In this document: in pieces, positions 34,129 to 42,470 of the stretch
Layout of the letters: the number at the start of each line of letters is the position of its first letter
Numbering within the stretch: the stretch's first letter is position 1
NCBI GenBank assembly: GCA_028533045.1
Contig: JAQQAP010000016.1
Location: forward strand, 62,001-126,000
DNA from: Spirochaetales bacterium
GTDB lineage: Bacteria; Spirochaetota; Spirochaetia; DSM-2461
Direction of reading: 5' to 3'
DNA length: 64,000 nt
The notes under the pieces: model-generated
The model's input: the letters and a program-made list of their open reading frames with translations, nothing else
What the model was told of the DNA's origin: nothing
Database searches by the model: none
Position numbers and translations under genes: made by a program

Positions 34129-35994
34129 ATGGCTATGGGAAAAATTGTGATTCCCGGAGAGGGCCTTTACTTGCCTATTGGGAGCACTTATATTATTATG
34201 TCACCCATGAAAGCTAACGAACTGAGAAAAAAATACATAAAATTCTTTACCGAACGGGGACATGCTGAGATTTCCGGCAAGTCTCTGATTCCCGAAAATG
34301 ATCCCACCGTTCTTTTTACCACTGCCGGTATGCATCCCCTGGTACCCTATCTTCTGGGCCAGCCCCATCCGGCGGGAAAACGTCTGGTCGACTATCAGAA
34401 GTGTATCCGAACCCAGGATATCGATGCCGTAGGAGACCCTTCCCATCTCACATTTTTTGAAATGCTCGGTAACTGGTCTCTGGGGGATTACTTCAAAAAA
34501 GAATCTATTGCCATGAGCTATGAATTTCTCACTTCTCCCGAATATCTTGGTGCCGATCCGGCCCGCCTTTCCGTAACGGTTTTTGAAGGGGACGATGAAG
34601 TTCCCGCCGACGAAGAGTCCATTGGCTACTGGAAAGAGTGCGGTATTCCGGACGAACGTATATACCGTCTTCCCCGGGAAGATAACTGGTGGGGGCCTGC
34701 GGGAACGACCGGCCCCTGTGGTCCCGACTCGGAAATGTTCCTTGATACGGGCCTGGAGCCCTGTGGTGACGACTGTAAGCCCGGTTGTCACTGTGGTAAA
34801 TACTTTGAAGTATGGAACAACGTTTTTATGCAGTACGATAAGCAGGAAGACGGCAGCTACAACAAGCTGGACGCCCCCTGTGTTGATACGGGTATGGGAC
34901 TGGAAAGAACGGTTACCATGTTGCTGGGAAAAAAGTCAGTCTATGAAACGGAGTTTTTTATTCCCATCATCTCCAAAGTGGAAGAACTGACCGGCAAGAA
35001 GTACGGTGAATCGGAAGAGGTGGACATGTCCATCCGCATTATTTCCGATCACATTAAAGCTTCCTGTATGATCATTGGAGATGAGAGAGGCGTGAGTCCC
35101 TCCAATGTGGGACAGGGCTATGTCCTCCGTCGTCTCCTCAGAAGAGCCGTGCGACACGGTAAGAAGCTCGGTATCGAAGAAAACTTCCTGGTAGAGCTTT
35201 CTCAGGTGGTTCTGGATATGTATGCCGATGTATTTACCGAACTCAAGACCAATGAGTCACGAATCAAGGAAGAGCTGGCCCGTGAAGAAGACCAGTTTAG
35301 AACAACTCTGGAAAAGGGTGAGAAGGAGTTCGAAAAGCTTCTTCCCAATCTTCTTAAGAATCCCAAAAAGGTTGTGAGCGGTAAGGTGGCTTTCCGTCTT
35401 TACGATACCTTTGGCTTCCCCATGGAGTTGACCGAAGATTTGGCTTCGGAAAACGGTATGACCGTAGACCGGGAAGGTTTTGAAGCGGCTTTTAAAAAGC
35501 ATCAGGAAGCTTCCAAGAAGGGAGCGGACAAGGCCTTTAAGGGAGGTCTGGCAGACCATTCCGTTATGACAACCCGTTACCATACGGCGACTCACTTGCT
35601 CCACGAAGCCCTCCGACAGGTACTGGGCGATCATGTGGAGCAGAAAGGTTCCAACCTGAATGCGGAAAGACTTAGATTCGACTTCTCCCATCCCGAGCCC
35701 ATGACCAAAGAAGAGGTTCAGAAGGTAGAGGATTTGGTTAATGAGAGAATCAAGTTGGCCATGCCCATTACCATGAAGGTTATGACCCTGGAAGAGGCGC
35801 AGAACCTCGATGCCCGGGCCCTTTTTGCCGGTAAGTATGACGAACAGGTAAAGGTGTATTTCATGGGAGACTTCTCCATTGAAGTGTGCGGCGGCCCCCA
35901 CGTGGAAAATACTTCCGAACTGGGCGTTTTTAAAATTAAGAAAGAGCAGTCATCCTCCAGAGGCGTTCGAAGAATCCGGGCGGTTCTTGAATAG
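34129..35994 (+). CDS. alaS: Alanyl-tRNA synthetase, C-terminally short spirochaete type
   Basis: The protein has about 621 residues from ATG 34129, where GGGAGGGG lies eight bases upstream. Family alignment instead suggests ATG 34198 or 34207, since most alanyl-tRNA synthetases begin at KANELRKKYIKFFTERGH. The class II core is complete (DPTVLFTTAGMHPLVPYL, DAVGDPSHLTFFEMLGNWS, MGLERTVTMLLG), as is the editing domain (TRYHTATHLLHEALR, EVCGGPHVENTSELG). The C-terminal dimerisation/DHHA1 part found in most bacteria is missing; a short form is also known, as I recall, in Borrelia and Treponema. The gene ends at a strong terminator. Confidence 0.95.
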   Translation: MAMGKIVIPGEGLYLPIGSTYIIMSPMKANELRKKYIKFFTERGHAEISGKSLIPENDPTVLFTTAGMHPLVPYLLGQPHPAGKRLVDYQKCIRTQDIDAVGDPSHLTFFEMLGNWSLGDYFKKESIAMSYEFLTSPEYLGADPARLSVTVFEGDDEVPADEESIGYWKECGIPDERIYRLPREDNWWGPAGTTGPCGPDSEMFLDTGLEPCGDDCKPGCHCGKYFEVWNNVFMQYDKQEDGSYNKLDAPCVDTGMGLERTVTMLLGKKSVYETEFFIPIISKVEELTGKKYGESEEVDMSIRIISDHIKASCMIIGDERGVSPSNVGQGYVLRRLLRRAVRHGKKLGIEENFLVELSQVVLDMYADVFTELKTNESRIKEELAREEDQFRTTLEKGEKEFEKLLPNLLKNPKKVVSGKVAFRLYDTFGFPMELTEDLASENGMTVDREGFEAAFKKHQEASKKGADKAFKGGLADHSVMTTRYHTATHLLHEALRQVLGDHVEQKGSNLNAERLRFDFSHPEPMTKEEVQKVEDLVNERIKLAMPITMKVMTLEEAQNLDARALFAGKYDEQVKVYFMGDFSIEVCGGPHVENTSELGVFKIKKEQSSSRGVRRIRAVLE

Positions 35995-36010
35995 GACTGA
36001 ATGATTATTC

Positions 36011-36049
36011 AAAAAAGGCTGCCTTTGTTTGACGGGGCAGCCTTTTTTT
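36011..36049 (+). terminator. Rho-independent terminator of alaS
   Basis: AAAAAAGGCTGCC (36011-36023) pairs with GGCAGCCTTTTTT (36036-36048), 13 bp, with a 12-base loop and T tail. Confidence 0.93.
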
Positions 36050-36075
36050 AAATCCATATAAACGAGGTGTCATCC

Positions 36076-36876
36076 ATGAAAGTAGAAAGTATAGACCAAG
36101 GCCAGATTTTTGACTGGGGAAAGACTTCTGAGGACTATTCAAAGTACCGTCAGGGATATCCCGCTTCTTTTTATGAGTTATTAAAGGGATTTGGGATAGG
36201 ATTACCGGGCCAAAGAATTCTGGATATCGGAACAGGAACGGGTGAGTTGGCCCTCTCCTTAGCCTCAGGCGGCGCAACCGTAACCGGGATGGACATTGCG
36301 GAGAATCAGATTAAGGCTGCCCGGTCTATGGCCCAGTCCCGTAGGCTGGATATCGATTTTAGGGTTGGTACGGCGGAAGAACTGCCCTTGAACGAAGGGC
36401 CTTTCGATGTTATCACTGCCAGTATGTGCTGGCACTATTTTGATAAGAATAAGGCGGTTCCCCGAATTTACGATCTCCTCTCGCCTTCGGGAAAGCTTCT
36501 TATCTGCAGTATGTATTGGCTTCCCTATGAATGTGAGCTGGCCATGGCTTCGGAGGAACTGGTTAAAAAGTACAATCCCCACTGGGCAGGGGTAGGGTAT
36601 CGGGGATTGGATGAGCCTAAGTGCTACGGCTGGTCAAATGAGCGTTTTCTTCTTTCTACCTTTCATCGTTACCGTGTGGATGTCCCCTATGATATTCCCG
36701 GTTGGCAGGGGCGAATACGGGCTTGCCGGGGAGTCGCCGCCAGTCTCACTCCGGATCAGGTGGAGTCTTTTGACAGGGAGCATGAAGAGTTGTTAAGACG
36801 TCTAAGCCGGGGAACGTTTAACATTACCCATATGATTCGTATTGAAGTTTTTGAAAAAAATAATCCCCAAAATTAG
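36076..36876 (+). CDS. Class I SAM-dependent methyltransferase
   Basis: This 266-residue protein starts at ATG 36076 (GAGGTG six bases upstream; the in-frame GTG at 36067 lies within that site). Motif I is RILDIGTGTGELALSLASGG, then VTGMDIAENQI, and FDVITASMCWHYFDKNKAVP as the motif IV-type loop. The rest is a Rossmann-fold methyltransferase of the UbiE/YcgJ-like type. The substrate could be a quinone, lipid or small molecule and cannot be told from the sequence. It stands alone after the alaS terminator and converges with the rhodanese gene. Confidence 0.88.
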   Translation: MKVESIDQGQIFDWGKTSEDYSKYRQGYPASFYELLKGFGIGLPGQRILDIGTGTGELALSLASGGATVTGMDIAENQIKAARSMAQSRRLDIDFRVGTAEELPLNEGPFDVITASMCWHYFDKNKAVPRIYDLLSPSGKLLICSMYWLPYECELAMASEELVKKYNPHWAGVGYRGLDEPKCYGWSNERFLLSTFHRYRVDVPYDIPGWQGRIRACRGVAASLTPDQVESFDREHEELLRRLSRGTFNITHMIRIEVFEKNNPQN

Positions 36877-36921
36877 GAGCGTATTTCCAGGTTATGGGGA
36901 TTCTCATATCTGATGCCAGAC

Positions 36922-37284
36922 CTATTTTTCCAGCTTCCCTCTCCATTGTCCAATTCCGCCAAAATTCCAGACGTTGCTGTAACCTTTTCCGGCCAGGGTT
37001 GCTTTGGCCGCCCGGGCCCGTGAGCCGCTTTGGCAATAAAGGACAATTTCACCGTCTTTGGCCGTCTTTTTTAGACTATCGCCCACCGACTCGTAAGGAA
37101 TATTACGGGCCCCGGGAATATGCCCCGAAGCATACTCTCCCGATGTTCTTACATCAATAAGAGTGAAGGCTGAATCGGACTCAATCAGCTTGATCAGCCT
37201 TTTGTATTTAAGCTGACCACCGACAACTTTATAGACATAAAAGGCGGCAATCAAGCCGATGACTAAGGCGTATTGGGTTTCCAT
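36922..37284 (-). CDS. Membrane-anchored rhodanese-domain protein
   Basis: The protein has 120 residues. One N-terminal membrane helix (residues 6-21) is followed by a single rhodanese domain: FTLIDVRTSGEYASGHIPGA and the active-site loop VLYCQSGSRARAA with catalytic Cys. Rhodaneses carry persulfide sulfur. The gene follows the reductase/rhodanese fusion at 37294-39303 after 9 bp, so both act in the same sulfur or redox process. The membrane anchor suggests sulfur transfer near the inner membrane. Confidence 0.9.
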   Translation of the reverse strand: METQYALVIGLIAAFYVYKVVGGQLKYKRLIKLIESDSAFTLIDVRTSGEYASGHIPGARNIPYESVGDSLKKTAKDGEIVLYCQSGSRARAAKATLAGKGYSNVWNFGGIGQWRGKLEK

Positions 37285-37293
37285 GGGAGCTTC

Positions 37294-39303
37294 CTAAAGT
37301 CCCCGGGACATCATTTGCATAATGCCGCCGCCGTTTGTCAGGTTAGTGAAGCCCGCATCATTCAGGAATCGTACCGCATAGCCGCTTCTGGCTCCGGAGG
37401 CGCAGTAGATGATAAGTTCCCTGTCCTTGGCTCCCAGCTCTTCCATTCGTACGGGGAGTTCGTCCAGAGGAATATTTACGGCCTCCGGGTAGGCTCCCAT
37501 TTCGTACTCTTCCGGGGTCCTTACGTCGACAACAAGCTTTCCTTCCTGCTGGATTTCTACGGCTTCCACCTTTTCCTCAGCTTTGGAAGTACCGCCTTCC
37601 TCATTCAGCTCCTTTTTCTCCAGAGGAGCCAGGCCTACCTGAATTCCCTTAAAGCCAAAGGCTCTTTCGTAGCGCTCCAGGCTGGGGTAACCGCCGGATA
37701 TGTACATCACATCCTCAAATCCTTCAAGAAGCAGGGAGCGAACCACTCGGTGGGCAACTTTACCCGTCTCATCGCAAACTATGATGGGAGTGTCCTTGTC
37801 CAGTTTGTGGATCTGGCTGCTTACTTCCTCGGCGGCAATATTTACCGAACCTTGCACATGGCCTTTTCTGTAAGTAAACACATCCCGGATATCGAGGAAA
37901 AGGCTTCTTTTACCCTCAATTCGTTCTTCCAGTTCAGAGGCTGTAACCACCGGGCTGTAGCCGGAGAGTCTATTTTCCGCTACGAAACCGGCAATGTTGA
38001 CCGGATCGTTGGCCGAACCGAAGGGGGGAGCGTAGGCCAGATCCAGTTCGGAAAGATCTGCTACGGTCAGGCCGCTGTATATCGCTGTGGAAAGGACGTC
38101 CAGTCTTCTGTCAACACCGGCTTCTCCGGAGAGTTGTGCTCCAAGAAGTTTTCCGGTCCCTCTTTCGTAAATCACCATGATGGTCATCATTTTACCGCCG
38201 GGGTAGTAACCCACATGGTTCTCTTTGCGAATAACTACCGATTCTGCCTCAATCCCCGCTTCTCGAGCCTGTTTAAGGTTAATTCCTGTGCTTCCTGCTA
38301 CGGCGTCAAAGAAACGGACAATTGACGTTCCCTGAGAACCTTTGTATTCCATATTCAGTTCTTTAACAGCATTAGTTGCGGCAATTCGGCCCTGTCTGTT
38401 TGCCGGACCGGCCAGGGGAATCCTCACCGTTTTGTTAAGGATTCGGTGGTTGATTTCGGCCATGTCACCGCCGGCATAAATGTGGGGATCGCTTGTCTGG
38501 AGCTGGGGGTTAACCAGAAGACCGCCGGAGGGCCCTAATTCGAGTCCCGTGTCCTTGGCCAGCTGAAGCGTAGGTCTAACTCCTACAGACATAAGGACCA
38601 TATCCGCTTCGATTTCTGTCCCGTCGCCGAGTACAACGCTCTTTTCTTTTATGGCAGTAAGGGCTTTTCCCGCATAAAGGGCCACCGATCGGGCTTCCAT
38701 TTCTTCCTGTATGGACGCAGCAATCTCACCTTCAAGAAGGGGCATAACATGGGGCGCCATTTCTATTACACTCACCGACATGCCCCGCTTTGTCAAGGCT
38801 TCCACCATTTCTAGACCGATAAAACCACCGCCCACAACAACGGCTTTTTTAGGTTCATTATCCTTGATGAAGTTATCGATTCGGTCCATGTCGTTAAGGG
38901 TCCAAAGGGAAAAGACATGGTTATTATCAACTCCTTCCAATCCTGGGATAAAAGGTTTCCCCCCCTGAGCCAGGATGAGTTTGTCATAGGAGTAAACTTC
39001 CTCTTTTCCAGTGGTTTTGTTCCGGGCCTTAACCGTTTTACTCTTTTTATCGATAGAAAGAGCCTCGGTAAGTGTTTTTACTTTTACGTTATACTGGGCA
39101 TGAAAGCTCTCGGGGCTTTGAAGAATTAGTTTACTTCGGGATTTAATATCTCCCGCGATATAGTAGGGAAGGCCACAATTGGCGAAGGATACGTCCTCTC
39201 CCGCTTCCAGTATGGTAATTTCCAGGTTGGGATTCAATCTTCTGGCTCGAGCTGCTGCCGTGGCTCCTACGGCTACTCCGCCTATTATTAACAACTTCTC
39301 CAT
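37294..39303 (-). CDS. CoA-disulfide reductase-like flavoprotein fused to two rhodanese domains
   Basis: The protein has 669 residues. Residues 1-445 form an FAD/NAD(P)H pyridine nucleotide-disulfide reductase of the CoA-disulfide/polysulfide reductase type, with the single redox Cys43 in SFANCGLPYYI and nucleotide sites near IIGGVAVGATAAARAR and VVVGGGFIGLEM. Residues 455-555 form a first rhodanese domain (DIRDVFTYRKGHVQGSVNIA, with Cys in IIVCDETGKVAHR). Residues 575-669 form a second one (VVDVRTPEEYEMGAYPEAVN, YCASGARSGYA). The family reduces CoA persulfide or polysulfide; fused rhodaneses would deliver sulfur. First gene of a two-gene operon; ribosome site AAGGAGA. Confidence 0.92.
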   Translation of the reverse strand: MEKLLIIGGVAVGATAAARARRLNPNLEITILEAGEDVSFANCGLPYYIAGDIKSRSKLILQSPESFHAQYNVKVKTLTEALSIDKKSKTVKARNKTTGKEEVYSYDKLILAQGGKPFIPGLEGVDNNHVFSLWTLNDMDRIDNFIKDNEPKKAVVVGGGFIGLEMVEALTKRGMSVSVIEMAPHVMPLLEGEIAASIQEEMEARSVALYAGKALTAIKEKSVVLGDGTEIEADMVLMSVGVRPTLQLAKDTGLELGPSGGLLVNPQLQTSDPHIYAGGDMAEINHRILNKTVRIPLAGPANRQGRIAATNAVKELNMEYKGSQGTSIVRFFDAVAGSTGINLKQAREAGIEAESVVIRKENHVGYYPGGKMMTIMVIYERGTGKLLGAQLSGEAGVDRRLDVLSTAIYSGLTVADLSELDLAYAPPFGSANDPVNIAGFVAENRLSGYSPVVTASELEERIEGKRSLFLDIRDVFTYRKGHVQGSVNIAAEEVSSQIHKLDKDTPIIVCDETGKVAHRVVRSLLLEGFEDVMYISGGYPSLERYERAFGFKGIQVGLAPLEKKELNEEGGTSKAEEKVEAVEIQQEGKLVVDVRTPEEYEMGAYPEAVNIPLDELPVRMEELGAKDRELIIYCASGARSGYAVRFLNDAGFTNLTNGGGIMQMMSRGL

Positions 39304-39391
39304 ATATATCTCCTTTAGGTTTATCTAAGCAATATTAGAAAAGTAATATATAGATTTTTAAAAGTCAAGAAAGAGTTGATTTAACTAAATT

Positions 39392-40381
39392 TTAAGAGAG
39401 ACGGGAGAGGAAATCAAGAATGAGTTTTTCGAACACTTCCGCCTTTTCGGCGTGGACCAGTTCATTCCGCAGGGCCGATGAACCGGGGATGCCTTTGGAG
39501 TAGGCGCAGAGGTGCTTTCGAATCTCCTTGGAGGCTCGCAGTTCATCCAGGTAAGTGAGAGAGTGACGGTACTGTTCAAGGGCTGTATTGAGACGATCGG
39601 CCGCTGTCAAAGGAGCCATCTCTTCTCCTGTCTGGAGAAGATGTCGGGTTTGGCGGAAGATAAAGGGGTTTCCAATGGCTCCCCGAGCAAACATCAGTCC
39701 GGCGCAACCGGTTTCTTCCAGCATACGTTTGGCATCTTGAGGGGTGAAGAGGTCTCCCGAACCAAAAACGGGTACGGGAAGGGTTTCGGTCAATTCTTTT
39801 AGAGGGGCCCAGTCGGCGGTTCCGCTATAGCCCTGGCTTCTGGTGCGTCCGTGAATCGCTACGGCTGCGGCACCGGCATCAACGGCGGCTTCCGCTACTT
39901 CCCTGTAATTGAGGGAATGGGCGTCCCAGCCGGTACGGATTTTTACGGTAACCGGAGTGTCATGACCTGTTTTGAGGGTCTTAACCAGGGAGGCAACCAT
40001 CGAGGGATCTTTCATCAGAGCCGATCCGGCACCGGACTTAATGATTTTAGGGACGGGGCAGCCACAGTTCAGATCAATCAGAGCAGGGGAGTATTTAAGA
40101 ACCTTTTCCACCGACTTTTCCGCCGGTTCCAAAGCCCCGGCAAAGACCTGGATGGCAAATATGTCCTCTCTACTATCTTTTTCCATCATATCCAGGGTCT
40201 TTTTATTATCCCGGAAAACAGCTTCGCAGGAGATCATTTCCGTATAGGTTAGATCCGCATCCCATGAGACGGCTGTCCCCCTGAACGCCCGGTCTGTAAA
40301 ACCGGCTAAAGGGGCGAGAAAAAGATTACCGGCCAGATTCAGCTTGCCAATACTGACCGGTCTGTAGAGGGAATCAGCCAT
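39392..40381 (-). CDS. dus: tRNA-dihydrouridine synthase
   Basis: This 329-residue FMN-dependent enzyme reduces uridines in tRNA D-loops. Signatures: FLAPLAGFTDRAFR, YTEMISCEAVF, LIDLNCGCPVPKIIKSGAGS (active-site Cys in the NCGCP motif), VTVKIRTGWD, AIHGRTRSQGYSG and GLMFARGAIGNP. It shares a TAATG junction with the tatD gene upstream (the stop A is the start A), so translation is coupled. The exact Dus subclass is not determined. Confidence 0.95.
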   Translation of the reverse strand: MADSLYRPVSIGKLNLAGNLFLAPLAGFTDRAFRGTAVSWDADLTYTEMISCEAVFRDNKKTLDMMEKDSREDIFAIQVFAGALEPAEKSVEKVLKYSPALIDLNCGCPVPKIIKSGAGSALMKDPSMVASLVKTLKTGHDTPVTVKIRTGWDAHSLNYREVAEAAVDAGAAAVAIHGRTRSQGYSGTADWAPLKELTETLPVPVFGSGDLFTPQDAKRMLEETGCAGLMFARGAIGNPFIFRQTRHLLQTGEEMAPLTAADRLNTALEQYRHSLTYLDELRASKEIRKHLCAYSKGIPGSSALRNELVHAEKAEVFEKLILDFLSRLS

Positions 40382-41154
40382 TAGAGTCCGAAAAGACGGC
40401 AGGCGTTCTCGTGAAGGGCTTTCATAACCACCTCGTCATCCTCTTCCCGGAGTTCGGCTATGAACCGGGCGGTGGAAGGGAGGTAGAGGGGTCTGTTTCT
40501 TTTGCCTTTGTACTCGGCGGGAACCATAAAAGGGGCTTCCGATTCGATGACAATTCTGTCGAGGGGAAGGTTTACTACCGTTTCGTGGAGGTTTTTTGCG
40601 TTTCTATAGGTAACATTTCCCGCAAAAGAGAAGTAGATGTTATCGTGCTGTTCCAGAACCTGCTCGGCATAGTTCCAGTCCTCGGAGTAACAGTGAAGTA
40701 CACCGCCCCTGTCGGGAACACGGTCGGAAAGAATATCCAGAATATCCTGCCCGGCCGTTCTATTGTGAATGATTACGGGAACATTATAGGTCTGGGCCAG
40801 TTCCAACTGGGCAATGAAAAGCTCAACCTGTGAACTCTTGTCACCAAATTTTTTATAATAGTCCAGTCCGGTCTCGCCAATAGCAATAACTCTGTCTCTC
40901 TGAATGCCTTCGTAAATTACCTGTTTCCAGTCTCGGCCGGGGTGCTTTACTTCGGAGGGGGATACGCCAATGGCAAAATATACGTTGCTAGCCGTTTCCA
41001 GATTTTTATAGACCTGTTCGAAATCGGCGAGATTATTGGTAACACTTATAATATGGGAAATTTTTTCCTGTTTAGCTTCCTGAGAAATAATAAGCTGTTC
41101 TATGGGATCTTCATTGATAAGCCCAATGTGAGCGTGAGTGTCAAAAAAATTCAT
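40381..41154 (-). CDS. tatD: TatD-family hydrolase (second copy)
   Basis: This 257-residue protein has the same motif set as the other TatD at 22434 (FFDTHAHIGL, AIGETGLDYYK, VIIHNRTAG, VLHCYSED and VIESEAPFM). The last motif has Ser in place of Thr and Glu in place of Asp of the usual ETDAP, so the metal site is slightly changed. It is translationally coupled to dus through a TAATG overlap and has its own promoter at 41229-41257. The two copies may have divided DNase and tRNA-related roles. Confidence 0.9.
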   Translation of the reverse strand: MNFFDTHAHIGLINEDPIEQLIISQEAKQEKISHIISVTNNLADFEQVYKNLETASNVYFAIGVSPSEVKHPGRDWKQVIYEGIQRDRVIAIGETGLDYYKKFGDKSSQVELFIAQLELAQTYNVPVIIHNRTAGQDILDILSDRVPDRGGVLHCYSEDWNYAEQVLEQHDNIYFSFAGNVTYRNAKNLHETVVNLPLDRIVIESEAPFMVPAEYKGKRNRPLYLPSTARFIAELREEDDEVVMKALHENACRLFGL

Positions 41155-41228
41155 TTCGGATTTTCCTTGAGAATAAGGCTGTGGTAGGCGGAATTAACAA
41201 TCCCGCTCAAATTATACTAATAATATAG

Positions 41229-41257
41229 TATATACCACGCGATCCGGTATTAGTCAA
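41229..41257 (-). promoter_or_regulatory. Promoter of tatD-dus, with inverted repeat at -10
   Basis: On the minus strand TTGACT (41257-41252), 17 bp and TATATA (41234-41229). TATACTA (41213-41219) and TAGTATA (41226-41232) form an inverted repeat that overlaps the -10 box and start point, a possible operator. Confidence 0.6.
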
Positions 41258-41288
41258 TCTAATTCGAACTTTTGCCCTATTTTGGCTC

Positions 41289-42170
41289 TTAAGCTTCAAT
41301 ATCCAGAGGTGTGATCATGGACGTACACTTTTTCATAAGCCCGGCCAGCACTTTGCCCGGACCCGCTTCAAAGTGGTGAGTCAATCCGTCTTTCTCCATG
41401 GATTTGACAGTTTCGGTCCATCTAACCTGTCCGGTAATCTGCTCAATAAGGCATTTTTTAAGAGTTTTTTTGTCTTTGACAGGGGAGGCCATTACGTTGG
41501 GGTAAACTTCCAAAGCCGCATCATTAAATGGACACTCTTCCACGGCCTTGATGAATTCTTCCTCCACAGGTTTCATGTAGGGGGAATGGAATGCCCCGGA
41601 AACACGGAGGGGAATCAATCTGCCTTTGCTCTGTTCTTTAAGGGACGCGCCCATTTGAGCAATCTCTTCTTTATTACCGCTTATTACGGTCTGTTCCGGC
41701 GCATTAAGGTTCGCAATATGAATATTCTCCCATTGGGAAGCTTCTGAGGCCACATCATCTCCACTCAGGCCAATCACCGCAGCCATTCCCAGGGAGGAAT
41801 CATTGATGGCGCCCATCAATTCACCGCGGCGGGCTACGAGCTTGAGGCCGTCCCGGAAGCTGTACGCACCGGCCGCATAAAGGGCGGAATATTCACCTAG
41901 GCTATGACCGGCCGTAACGTGCCAGTTAATTCCCTTTTCCTTAAGATAGTTGGTGTAAATGGCACACACCGTATAGAGGGCGGGCTGCGTATAGTGGGTG
42001 TTGTTCAGCCGATTGTCCGGATCTTCCATAATCAGCTTTTCCATATCGTAGTCGAGACAGCCGGTGGCTTCTCCGATGATTTCGTAACCTCTGGGATATT
42101 TTTCAAGGATATCCTTACCCATTCCTTTAACCTGAGATCCCTGACCGGGAAAAATTAAAGCGATTTTCAT
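41289..42170 (-). CDS. fabD: Malonyl-CoA:acyl-carrier-protein transacylase
   Basis: This 293-residue enzyme loads malonyl from CoA onto acyl carrier protein for fatty-acid synthesis. Key residues: IFPGQGSQVKGMGKDI, catalytic Ser in VTAGHSLGEYSALYAAGA, Arg in LKLVARRGELM, and His in RVSGAFHSPYMKPVEEEF. Ribosome site GGAGTAG. No other fab gene or acpP is adjacent. A tatD-dus promoter lies in the 134-bp gap downstream. Confidence 0.96.
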   Translation of the reverse strand: MKIALIFPGQGSQVKGMGKDILEKYPRGYEIIGEATGCLDYDMEKLIMEDPDNRLNNTHYTQPALYTVCAIYTNYLKEKGINWHVTAGHSLGEYSALYAAGAYSFRDGLKLVARRGELMGAINDSSLGMAAVIGLSGDDVASEASQWENIHIANLNAPEQTVISGNKEEIAQMGASLKEQSKGRLIPLRVSGAFHSPYMKPVEEEFIKAVEECPFNDAALEVYPNVMASPVKDKKTLKKCLIEQITGQVRWTETVKSMEKDGLTHHFEAGPGKVLAGLMKKCTSMITPLDIEA

Positions 42171-42263
42171 TGATACTACTCCGTAAAGAGGGATATTGAC
42201 AAAAAGCTATCATATGTCTAATTAAAAGTCAATCTCCCGTAGAAGCTTTCAAAGCTTAGGTAA

Positions 42264-42424
42264 TGTTCCCAATCATTGAGCTATTTACTTCAGGGAGTTT
42301 GAAACACATCATTCTTCTAATGCTCCTTGCCTCTGGAGGATTAAGAGGACAAGAAGAAGCAATATCTGTGCTAACTTATTTATGAAATCCCGCAATTTTA
42401 GAAAAAGCTCAAGGATTGGGAACA
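42264..42424. repeat. 161-bp segment bounded by 18-bp inverted repeats
   Basis: TGTTCCCAATCATTGAGC (42264-42281) is the reverse complement of 42407-42424 at 17 of 18 positions. A second, shorter hairpin (CTTG-CCTCT / AGAGG-A-CAAG, 42326-42353) sits at the centre, so the whole segment is a loose palindrome. No target duplication is evident. It could be a decayed miniature mobile element or a structured RNA. Confidence 0.6.
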
Positions 42425-42435
42425 CTATGATCCCA

Positions 42436-42464
42436 TTGAGCATAATAGAAAACCCTGCTAATAT
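42436..42464 (+). promoter_or_regulatory. Promoter of argJ, leaderless spacing
   Basis: TTGAGC (42436-42441), 17 bp and TAATAT (42459-42464) are followed by six bases and the ATG at 42471. No Shine-Dalgarno sequence precedes the ATG, so the +1 should fall on it. Confidence 0.62.
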
Positions 42465-42470
42465 TGTTCT

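Larger units (their letters stand above)
42171..42470. other. 300-bp gap with no conventional gene between fabD and argJ
   Basis: The fabD side (42171-42262) is AT-rich with an ATTGAC/GTCAAT pair. The centre holds the 161-bp inverted-repeat segment described separately. The argJ side holds the argJ promoter. Two short open frames overlap on opposite strands (40 codons at 42263-42385 plus, 44 codons at 42309-42443 minus); both give hydrophobic peptides and neither has a good ribosome site. Confidence 0.6.

Noticed and set aside
35257..35901. Minus-strand open frame opposite alaS
   Set aside because: The alaS editing domain on the plus strand is conserved; the reverse frame is a by-product.
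36005..36277. 90-codon minus-strand open frame after alaS
   Set aside because: It spans the alaS terminator and the start of a convincing methyltransferase gene, with no start signals.
37273..38325. 350-codon plus-strand open frame opposite the reductase-rhodanese fusion
   Set aside because: It is antisense to a clearly real flavoprotein gene, with a His/Phe-rich product and no family features.
42263..42443. Short hydrophobic open frames in the fabD-argJ gap as real genes
   Set aside because: Neither has a proper ribosome site or a recognised family; they overlap on opposite strands of a palindrome. Kept only as a note within the repeat.
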